Positions 34,906 through 42,902 of a DNA stretch of 64,000 nt are shown here, piece by piece (position 1 is the first letter of the stretch; each line of letters opens with the position of its first letter). A program made the translations under genes and the position numbers. The stretch is from Synechococcus sp. CBW1004 (GTDB taxonomy: Bacteria; Cyanobacteriota; Cyanobacteriia; PCC-6307; Cyanobiaceae). A model generated the notes under the pieces. The model worked only from the letters and a program-made list of their open reading frames with translations. It was not told where the DNA came from and searched no databases. The stretch covers positions 1,880,686 to 1,944,685 of the forward strand of contig NZ_CP060397.1 of NCBI RefSeq assembly GCF_015840715.1, written 5' to 3'.

Positions 34906-37900
34906 ATGGCCCTCCCCGGCATCAGCAACGCCAACGAGTTCTATTCCGCGCACTACCTCGAGAGCGTGCTGACGAACGACATCAAGAAGGTGCGCGAGCG
35001 CTGGACCGAAGATGCCAGGGCCCAGCTGGAGGCCGATCCAACCGCCGAGGTGAGCACCCCCGATGCGGCCTTCAAGGCCCTGCGCAAACCCTGGCAGAAA
35101 CTGCGGGAAGCGGAGCTGGGCATCAGCGCTGATCCCGCCGAGCGGTTGCGGCTGCAGCGGCAGCTGTTCTTCCAGCCGCTGTGCGAGGCCCTGGGCTACG
35201 CCTACGCCCCCAAGGCCGAGCCGGTGCTGATCGGCGGCGAGGCGTATCAGATTCCGCTGCTGGCGGAGGTGAACAACGCCAAGGGTGAACCCTGGCTGTG
35301 GGTGGTGGAGTGCTTCAACCCCGGCGATGAACCGGCTGATCCGCTGGAGCTCACGATTGCCACCGGCTGGGCCTGCCAGATCGACGATCCGTCGCTGGGC
35401 ACGGTGCTCACCGACGCTGACGGGCAAGGCACCGAGAGCTGGGAGGAGCTGATCAGCGAGCGGATCTTCGCGCAGGACATCCCGCCGCGCTGGGTGCTGG
35501 CGGTGAGCCGCGACCAGTTGCTGCTGATCGACCGGCAGAAGTGGGCGGCCTCACGGCTGCTGCGCTTTGAGCTGAACACGCTGCTGGGTGAGATCAACCC
35601 CGATGCCCTGCTGGCGGCGGCCACCCTGTTGCACCGCGAGCACACCTGTCCCACGGGCGGCGGCACGCCGCTGCTCGATGAGCTGGATGAGAACAGTCAC
35701 AAGCACGCCTATGAGGTGAGCGGCGACCTCAAATACGCCCTGCGCCGCTCGATCGAACTGCTGGGCAATGAGGTGGTGGCGTTCATCAAGGCCCAGAAGA
35801 AGGGCGTGTTTGAGGAGCGGCTGGATCCGGAGCAGCTGACGCTGGAGCTGCTGCGCTTCATGTACCGGCTGCTGTTCCTGTTCTTCATCGAAAGCCGCCA
35901 CCAGGAGCTGGGCTACGCGCCGATGGGCAATGACGTTTTCCGGCTCGGCTACAGCCTCGAAAGCCTGCGCGATCTCGACACAGCCGAACTGGCCAGCGAG
36001 GAAGACCGCGAAGGCACCTACATCAGCGAGTCGCTGGATCGGCTGTTCCAGATGATCTGGGAAGGGTTCCCGAAGCAGGGCGATCTGGAGGCGGTGCAAC
36101 CGCAGCTGGAGGGGGAGAAGCCCGAGTTCGACACCTTCCGGATCGTGCCGCTGCGCTCCCACCTGTTCGACCCCGAGCGGCTGCCGATCCTCAACGGCCT
36201 GCTGAAAGACGAGAAGGGCCGGCCGCGCTGGCCGAAGGTGCGCTTCCGCAATCAGGTGCTGCGCGAGGTGATCGAGCTGATGTCCCTCACCCGCGAGGGC
36301 AAGGGCAAACGGCGCGGCCGGGTGAGCTACGGGCAGCTGGGCATCAACCAGCTGGGGGCGGTGTATGAGGCGCTGCTCAGCTTCACCGGCTTCTTCGTGG
36401 AGGAGGAGAAAGGGCTCTATGAGGTGCAGCCCGCCCCGAAGAAGGCCAAAGCCACCGCCAGCGATGACGACGAGCAGGAGGCCGACGACAGCGACAACGA
36501 AGACGACGACACCACCGCTGCAGGTGGCCGTGCCACCGGCCAGCAGCACGACGAACTGGAGGTGGGCCACTTCGTGACCGCCGAGCAGCTCAAGGCCTAC
36601 AAGGCCGAGGAGATCGTGCCCGATCCGGCCACCGGCAAACCGAAGCACTACGAGCGTGGCAGCTTCATCTATCGCCTGGCCGGCCGCAACCGGCAGAAGA
36701 GCGCCAGCTACTACACCCCGGAGGTGCTCACCAGCTGCCAGATCAAATACACGCTCAAGGAGGCGCTGGTGGGCAAGAGCGCGGCCGACATACTCCAGCT
36801 CAAGCTGCTGGAGATGGCGATGGGATCGGCCGCCTATCTCAATGAGCTGGTGAACCAGCTGGCCCAGGCCTACCTGGAGCGACGCCAGCAGGAAACCGGC
36901 AAGAGCATCCCCCATGAGCGCTACGCCACCGAACTGCAGAAGGTGAAGATGCGCCTGGCCGATCAGAACGTGTTCGGTGTGGACCTCAACCCGGTGGCGG
37001 TGGAGCTGGCCGAGGTGAGCCTCTGGCTCAACAGCATCTTTGCGCCGGAACAGGGGCGGGCGTTCGTGCCCTGGTTCAGCCAGCAGCTGCAGTGCGGCAA
37101 CTCGCTGATCGGCGCCAGGCGGCAGATCTATCGCGTGAGCCAGCTGCCCACTGGCACGGGCCGCAAAGCCAAACCCACCAAGGGGCAGGGCCCCAAGCTC
37201 TGGCATGAACACGCCCCCGAGGAGCTGGCCTGGGATGCGCCGCTACCGGACGACGCGATCTTTCATTTCCTGCTGCCCGATCCGGGCATGGCGGCGTACT
37301 CCGACAAGGTGATCAAGGAGCTGGAGCCCGAGGCGATCGAGCGCTGCAAGCGCTGGAACAAGGCCTTCGTGGGCGAAGCCTTCACAGAAGCCCAGATCGA
37401 CCACCTACTGCGGCTCAGCCGCCTGGTGGATTCGCTCTGGCAGGAGTGGGCCCAGCAACAGAGCCAGCTGCGCCAGCGCACCACCGATCCCTTGCCGGTG
37501 TGGCCAGACAGTGCGGCCGAGGGAGCGGAGGATGTTGCCTGGACTCCACTGCGCCTGAAAGACCGAATCCAGGAGCAAGAGGTGCTGGGCCAAGGCGTGG
37601 CCAACACCAATGCACGCCTGCGGCTCAAGTGGGCGATGGACTACTGGTGTGCCCTGTGGTTCTGGCCGATCCGCCAGGCCGAGTCGCTGCCCAGCCGCGA
37701 CACCTGGCTGGTGGAACTGAGCATGATCCTGGGCGACCTGGAACAGGGGATCACACCGGAGCTGGGCCAGGGCAATCTGTTTGCCGACACCCAACCCAGG
37801 CAGCTGGCCGTGGATTTCTCCGACCGCCACGGCTTTGTGGATGTGGAGAAGCTCAAGGCGGAGTTCAAACGGCTGCGCCAGGTGGAAGCGGTGGCCGAGC

Positions 37901-39900
37901 GGATCCGGCCGCTGCACTGGGATCTGGAATTTGCTGATCTACTCAAAGGCGGCGGCTTCGATCTGATCGTGGGCAACCCGCCCTGGCTGAAGGTGGAGTG
38001 GGAGGAGAAGGGAGTGATCGGCGACGCCGACCCGATGGTGCTGATCCGCAAGGTGAGCGCCAGCGAACTGGCGAAGCGTCGCAGCGAGGCCTTCAGCCAA
38101 CATCCGAAGTTGCAGGCGGCCTATCTCGAGGAATTTGAAGCCCAGAACGGCAGCCAGGCGTTTCTGAATGCGGTGCAGAACTATCCGCTGCTGAAGGGGA
38201 GCCAGACCAATCTGTTCAAGTGCTTCCTGCCCCAAGCCTGGCGGATTGCATCAGCCCAGGGTGTTCAGGGATTCCTTCATCCGGAGGGTGTTTACGACGA
38301 TCCGAAGGGTGGGGCCCTGCGAGACATCCTGTATGGACGCTTGCGCAATCACTTCCAGTTTCAGAATGAGTTCCAGCTTTTTACCGGCACGAATGACCAC
38401 GGGCGATTGAGGTTTGGCCTCAATATCTATGGAAGTATTCGAAACCCGAGCTTCATTCATGTCAGCAACTTATTCACTCCACTGACCGTTGATCGCTGCT
38501 TTGAGCATGATGGTTTGGGAATAGCAGGAGGCATTAAAAATGAAGAAGGCAAATGGAATGTTGCTGGCCACCGCCAGCGGCTAATTCCTATTGGAGAGCA
38601 AGCCCTTGGCTTGTTTGCACAGCTCTACGACGAACCTGGCACGCCCGCCCGCCAGGCCCGCTTGCCAGCACTGCATTCTCAGCAACTACAAAGCGTGCTG
38701 GAGAAGTTTGCGGCAGCACCAAAGCGGTTGGGTGATCTTCAGGGTGAGTACATCGCGCTGGAGATGTGGCACGAAACTAATGCTCAAAAAGACGGCACCA
38801 TCCGCCGCGACACCAGCTTTCCGGCAGATCCCACCGAGCTGGTGCTATCAGGCCCCCACTTCTATGTGGGGCGGCCTTTTAACAAGACACCTCGAAGATC
38901 CTGCACTGCGAATAGTCATTACGACTGCCTCGATCTCACCACCCTGCGCGACGACTACCTACCCCGCACCAACTACCGGCCAGATGTATCGCCCTCCGAA
39001 TACCGGGCTCGCACGCCACGGGTGCCGTGGGGGGAGAAGAAGCCGGTGACGGAAATCTATGGCCTGACAGGCAGGCGGATGTTGAGCCAGTCTGGAGAAA
39101 GGACACTAATTACAGCCCTTCAGCCAGCCGCCTCAGCACATATTAATACAGCTATTACATACTACCTGTCCAATGAGAAGCAACTCCTGTCTCTTGCAGC
39201 TTGTTGCAGCTCGATCCCTTTTGACTTCTTCATCAAGTCAACAGGTAAGGGCGATTTTTATGAGTCAACGGCAAGAGTCTTGCCATTGCTCGATCTACCC
39301 GTAGGTCCGACCCTACGAATCCTCGCCCTCAACTGCCTCACTACCCACTACGCCGATCTCTGGAGCGAGTGCTGGGACGAATCCTTCCAACAGCAACGCT
39401 GGGCCAAAGACGATCCCCACCTGCCCAACAGCTTCTTCCACAATCTCACCCCCACCTGGCAACGCGATTGCGCCCTGCGCACCGACTACGCCCGCCGCCA
39501 GGCTCTGGTGGAGATCGATGTGCTGGTGGCCCAGGCCCTCGGCCTCACCCTCGATGAACTGATCACCATCTACCGCGTGCAGTTCCCGGTGATGCAGCAA
39601 TACGAACGCGACACCTGGTACGACCAGAACGGGCGGATTGTGTTCACCGCCAGCAAGGGGCTGACTGGCGTCGGCTTCCCGCGGAAGGGCACAGGCCGTG
39701 GCGCCAACAAGACCACCGGGTGGGAGGACATCCAGGGCATGCCCTCTGGCACGGTCAGCCGCACGATCGTGGATGACACGCTGCCCGGGGGCCCGGTGGA
39801 GCGCACGATCACCTATGAGGCGCCGTGGACGCTATGCGACAGGGTTCAGGATTATCGTGTTGCTTGGGAGTTCTTCGAAAACGAGGGCGAACGAGAATGA
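34906..39900 (+). CDS. Large Eco57I/DrmMI-like adenine-specific DNA methyltransferase
   Basis: 1664 aa. The N-terminal 400 residues resemble the nuclease/recognition leader of Eco57I-type (type IIG) enzymes, including VECFNPGDEP. An acidic linker (about 515-548) separates it from the methyltransferase core. Motif I is modified: LLEMAMGSAAYL (about 635) in place of a DxACGSG-type sequence. NVFGVDLNPVAVELAEVSLW follows and the catalytic NPPW is at about 1024-1027, the N6-adenine signature. The C-terminal third should hold target recognition and is locally A+T-rich (about 38.35-39.3 kb). It could methylate host DNA for a restriction-type defence and/or cut DNA itself. Size and neighbours fit DISARM DrmMI or BREX PglX relatives, but no BREX core gene is present. 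Confidence 0.8.
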   Translation: MALPGISNANEFYSAHYLESVLTNDIKKVRERWTEDARAQLEADPTAEVSTPDAAFKALRKPWQKLREAELGISADPAERLRLQRQLFFQPLCEALGYAYAPKAEPVLIGGEAYQIPLLAEVNNAKGEPWLWVVECFNPGDEPADPLELTIATGWACQIDDPSLGTVLTDADGQGTESWEELISERIFAQDIPPRWVLAVSRDQLLLIDRQKWAASRLLRFELNTLLGEINPDALLAAATLLHREHTCPTGGGTPLLDELDENSHKHAYEVSGDLKYALRRSIELLGNEVVAFIKAQKKGVFEERLDPEQLTLELLRFMYRLLFLFFIESRHQELGYAPMGNDVFRLGYSLESLRDLDTAELASEEDREGTYISESLDRLFQMIWEGFPKQGDLEAVQPQLEGEKPEFDTFRIVPLRSHLFDPERLPILNGLLKDEKGRPRWPKVRFRNQVLREVIELMSLTREGKGKRRGRVSYGQLGINQLGAVYEALLSFTGFFVEEEKGLYEVQPAPKKAKATASDDDEQEADDSDNEDDDTTAAGGRATGQQHDELEVGHFVTAEQLKAYKAEEIVPDPATGKPKHYERGSFIYRLAGRNRQKSASYYTPEVLTSCQIKYTLKEALVGKSAADILQLKLLEMAMGSAAYLNELVNQLAQAYLERRQQETGKSIPHERYATELQKVKMRLADQNVFGVDLNPVAVELAEVSLWLNSIFAPEQGRAFVPWFSQQLQCGNSLIGARRQIYRVSQLPTGTGRKAKPTKGQGPKLWHEHAPEELAWDAPLPDDAIFHFLLPDPGMAAYSDKVIKELEPEAIERCKRWNKAFVGEAFTEAQIDHLLRLSRLVDSLWQEWAQQQSQLRQRTTDPLPVWPDSAAEGAEDVAWTPLRLKDRIQEQEVLGQGVANTNARLRLKWAMDYWCALWFWPIRQAESLPSRDTWLVELSMILGDLEQGITPELGQGNLFADTQPRQLAVDFSDRHGFVDVEKLKAEFKRLRQVEAVAERIRPLHWDLEFADLLKGGGFDLIVGNPPWLKVEWEEKGVIGDADPMVLIRKVSASELAKRRSEAFSQHPKLQAAYLEEFEAQNGSQAFLNAVQNYPLLKGSQTNLFKCFLPQAWRIASAQGVQGFLHPEGVYDDPKGGALRDILYGRLRNHFQFQNEFQLFTGTNDHGRLRFGLNIYGSIRNPSFIHVSNLFTPLTVDRCFEHDGLGIAGGIKNEEGKWNVAGHRQRLIPIGEQALGLFAQLYDEPGTPARQARLPALHSQQLQSVLEKFAAAPKRLGDLQGEYIALEMWHETNAQKDGTIRRDTSFPADPTELVLSGPHFYVGRPFNKTPRRSCTANSHYDCLDLTTLRDDYLPRTNYRPDVSPSEYRARTPRVPWGEKKPVTEIYGLTGRRMLSQSGERTLITALQPAASAHINTAITYYLSNEKQLLSLAACCSSIPFDFFIKSTGKGDFYESTARVLPLLDLPVGPTLRILALNCLTTHYADLWSECWDESFQQQRWAKDDPHLPNSFFHNLTPTWQRDCALRTDYARRQALVEIDVLVAQALGLTLDELITIYRVQFPVMQQYERDTWYDQNGRIVFTASKGLTGVGFPRKGTGRGANKTTGWEDIQGMPSGTVSRTIVDDTLPGGPVERTITYEAPWTLCDRVQDYRVAWEFFENEGERE

Positions 39901-40164
39901 TCATTGGATATACCCCTCAACAAGCTCACCAAAGTCTCACTTGCCTGCCATACAACCACAAGCACGGGTTGCTTAGGCGCAATTAGTTCTTGACATTCCC
40001 TTTTCGGGTCCCCGACTAGCGATGACGGGACTGTAAGGAGTGTTATAGATGCCTGCATTACGTGGGCCAATCCAATGCCGTATGCTCTAGTGCACTTTCG
40101 GGAGCTGTTTAAAAGTTGATAGATCTTCGCGTTGATGCGGTTACCTGCAATGGTCGGATGCCTG
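39901..40164. other. Convergent intergenic gap
   Basis: 264 bp between the plus-strand methylase and the minus-strand SNF2 gene. A+T-rich, no gene supported. It marks the 3' edge of the inserted dynamin-SNF2 unit. I see no inverted repeats long enough for an IS end. Confidence 0.35.
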
Positions 40165-42894
40165 CTACGGAACAATGATCACAACAGCAAGCGGCCAGAC
40201 CGCATAACGGATACCCTCTGCAATATCCTCATCAGAAGGCGTTCGGAGCTGTGATACAAGCTCACTTTCAATCAATGGAAGATCAGTGCGGATGGGCACT
40301 TGTTGTGGATCCTTCACCCTGCTGCAGGAATTCAATGCACGAATCAACTGGGCCTTCTTCGCTCCAAGCAGCTCAACTGGTGCAGTGTTGGCTCCCACAA
40401 TGTAAAGCCTCAGCTCAACAGAATTCTCGGACCAGCGACCCGCCTGATTTCTAAGTTTCTGACGAAGCAGGACGAGACAGCTCACGACATCCAGGCCTGC
40501 AATATCAAGTTCAAGGTTTGGAGTGCGATTCACATAAGCGATTCCAACTGAGCGCTGAGGTGTAAGGGCTTCGCGTAAATTACGCTGTACCCATCCGAGA
40601 TTTAAGCCGAGGTTGGCTGCCGCGACACCATCAGAGCCTGCGGCGGGTAATCCTCCAGTATCGCCACAGGCGTAGAGTGTGTCATGAGCAAAGATGGTGC
40701 CGACATCCTCTTCCACAGCAATAATCTCGTCGTTTGAGAATTCAAAGGAGGAGAATGTTGCACCAGGTCCATCTGTGGCGCCGCAGTATTTCACAAGAAA
40801 CGCTCCCAGGTCGGCCCAATGAGCTTCACCAGGATTCGCAGATCGGATGAGCTCTGCTTGGCGGCGATACTTATCATCAAAGCTGCTCCATGTTTGGAAT
40901 CCTTCGCTCACAAGCCTTCCGATTTCTTCGGCTCCGGGTGAGCCTGTATCAAGAGGCCCAGAAAGGTCACCTAAAATGGCTTCCAACTCCTTTGGGGGCA
41001 CAAGAGACATAACTCGACTAAACAGTGTTTCAAACTGATCCGGATCAAGGTGACGGGCGACAATTGCCAACTTTTCTCTTGCAATACGATACATATCAAT
41101 TTCCCGGCTACCAGCTGCAACAACAGTTTCTACGACAATCGTCTTGCGCGATCCAAATCGATGCACACGACCAATCCGCTGCTCCAGTTCCATTGGATTC
41201 CAGGGCACATCAAGATGGATGAGATGCCTGGCACGCTGCATATTGAGACCTTCACCACCAGCTTTGGAAGAGACAAGAAAACGCGGGCCACAATCTGACT
41301 GGAAGCGCGCAACCTGCGAGGTACGATCAGAATCAGTCTGGCTACCAATAATCATCGCTGGCTTGACTCCATAGCGCTTTTCCAGAAAGGACGCTACGAC
41401 AGTCACTGTTTCAACTGGTTGTGCGAATAGCACAACCTTTTCTCCCTCAAAGCGATCAATTAGGTCACAGACCGCCTCCCACTTGGCCTGCGATGAGCCG
41501 CTTTGAATCAACTCAACCCCTTGATCAAGAAGTTGGGCCAAGAGCACGGGATCAGGCCGCCATTCGTCACAATCCCACTCCTCTTCATCCTCCTCGCTAA
41601 TCTCATTGAGTACAGCATTGCCCACTTGCTTGACAAGTCGAGCGAACAACTCTGGTAGTGGCTCATCATTTGCGCCTCCTCTGTAGGGCCTGAGGACCTC
41701 AAGAGCAAGTGCCAGAGAAGGGGTCTCTAATGTCCAATGAAGCCGTCTGATGGCAAGCCTTACCAGAAAGCCAAGGCCTGCCTGGACGCTAGAGGCTGCC
41801 CATTGAAGCGCCTGACCCTTGGCCCATCCTGCAGCGCGTAGCCTTACGCCATTCAACCCATCAATGTCGTAGAGCTGCCCAACAAGCGAGTACCAATGCT
41901 CATATCGTTCACCCAGTTCAACGACTACAGGTTTACGGATATCGCGAGATGGGAAGAGTGGCGCTCCCCGCCAGTCGCGGACGCGGTCCTTGGTTCTGAA
42001 GATGATCCGGCCAGCTGCTCCTTGGACGTCTTTACCATCGTCAGAGAGGAGCCTCAGAATATTTCGGAATCTTGTTTCACTACCTTGATGAGGAGTGCCA
42101 CTCATCAGAATAAGCCGACCTTCTTCAGGCTGAGCCTTCACGAGCTGGCTAACTAGCTTAAAGGATTGGTTTGGCTTCCCCCCAGATGGACTCCAGTCAG
42201 AAAGATGATGACACTCGTCAACGATCAACACATCCCAAGGTCCGCTTTTAACGACTTTTTCGAGGTTCTCCCCGAATACAGCCTTGTGTAGACTGGCAAT
42301 CACAACTCGATCATCTTCAATCCGGGCATCAGATAAAGGACCAGACACCCACATGCGGGCATCGATCTCCAACTTGTCTCGGAACTCACGAGTGACATTG
42401 CTAACCAGACGTGCTGGAGCCAGATATAAGACTCTGCCATGAGAGTCTCTATCTAATAGCTGTCGGATAATCAGACCAGCCTCAATGGTCTTCCCGAGCC
42501 CCACCTCGTCACCAATGAGAACTTTCTTGAGATCTGGTCGGTTTAGAATGTGCTGGACCAGGCTCACCTGATGCATAAGTGTGGCGGCTTTTCTGGCTTC
42601 CAGTCGCCGCTGTGGATCTTCTGCTACAAGAAATGCTGCATAGACTCTGGCCAAGGTACGTGTGGAGAGTGACAACCAATTATCTCCTTCTGCCAGCTCC
42701 CGTCGTGATAATGCAGCAGCTGGCGTTGGGAGTGGCTTAACTCGACGTTTGTCAATATTTGTCTCCACCAGTCGGGGCTGTGAGTCGGCTTCACAGAGTC
42801 GTCTGGGAATGCCAACCAAGTCATAGGCAACAAAACCAAAATCATCTACTGTTCTCAACAGAGCTCGATGATGGCCGGAATACTCGAAAAGCAT
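40165..42894 (-). CDS. SNF2/RapA-like helicase, partner of a dynamin-like GTPase
   Basis: 909 aa. Motor motifs: Walker A IGDEVGLGKTIEAG (about 127-140), DECHHL (226-231), LMSGTPHQG, and the second lobe ending EQRIGRVHRFGSRKT. The N-terminal 100 residues (LFEYSGHHRALLRTVDDFG) resemble the leader of helicases related to RapA/HepA. The C-terminal 260 residues have no assigned domain and contain the acidic stretch EISEEDEEEWDCDEW further upstream. The start ATG 42894 is only 8 bp after the dynamin stop, so both belong to one minus-strand operon. Codon use is visibly more A+T-rich than the large plus-strand genes on either side, suggesting separate transfer. The role is probably DNA translocation in defence. 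Confidence 0.75.
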   Translation of the reverse strand: MLFEYSGHHRALLRTVDDFGFVAYDLVGIPRRLCEADSQPRLVETNIDKRRVKPLPTPAAALSRRELAEGDNWLSLSTRTLARVYAAFLVAEDPQRRLEARKAATLMHQVSLVQHILNRPDLKKVLIGDEVGLGKTIEAGLIIRQLLDRDSHGRVLYLAPARLVSNVTREFRDKLEIDARMWVSGPLSDARIEDDRVVIASLHKAVFGENLEKVVKSGPWDVLIVDECHHLSDWSPSGGKPNQSFKLVSQLVKAQPEEGRLILMSGTPHQGSETRFRNILRLLSDDGKDVQGAAGRIIFRTKDRVRDWRGAPLFPSRDIRKPVVVELGERYEHWYSLVGQLYDIDGLNGVRLRAAGWAKGQALQWAASSVQAGLGFLVRLAIRRLHWTLETPSLALALEVLRPYRGGANDEPLPELFARLVKQVGNAVLNEISEEDEEEWDCDEWRPDPVLLAQLLDQGVELIQSGSSQAKWEAVCDLIDRFEGEKVVLFAQPVETVTVVASFLEKRYGVKPAMIIGSQTDSDRTSQVARFQSDCGPRFLVSSKAGGEGLNMQRARHLIHLDVPWNPMELEQRIGRVHRFGSRKTIVVETVVAAGSREIDMYRIAREKLAIVARHLDPDQFETLFSRVMSLVPPKELEAILGDLSGPLDTGSPGAEEIGRLVSEGFQTWSSFDDKYRRQAELIRSANPGEAHWADLGAFLVKYCGATDGPGATFSSFEFSNDEIIAVEEDVGTIFAHDTLYACGDTGGLPAAGSDGVAAANLGLNLGWVQRNLREALTPQRSVGIAYVNRTPNLELDIAGLDVVSCLVLLRQKLRNQAGRWSENSVELRLYIVGANTAPVELLGAKKAQLIRALNSCSRVKDPQQVPIRTDLPLIESELVSQLRTPSDEDIAEGIRYAVWPLAVVIIVP

Positions 42895-42902
42895 GGATCC
42901 CC

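Noticed and set aside
30512-39900. Classification of the helicase-methylase pair as BREX
   Set aside because: No PglZ, BrxC or BrxL-like protein is present anywhere in the window; the SNF2-methylase pairing is nearer to class 1 DISARM.
39852-40175. 107-codon minus-strand frame after the SNF2 gene, overlapping its stop
   Set aside because: Needs a TTG start and runs antisense into the methylase 3' end; some protein-like segments but not enough support.
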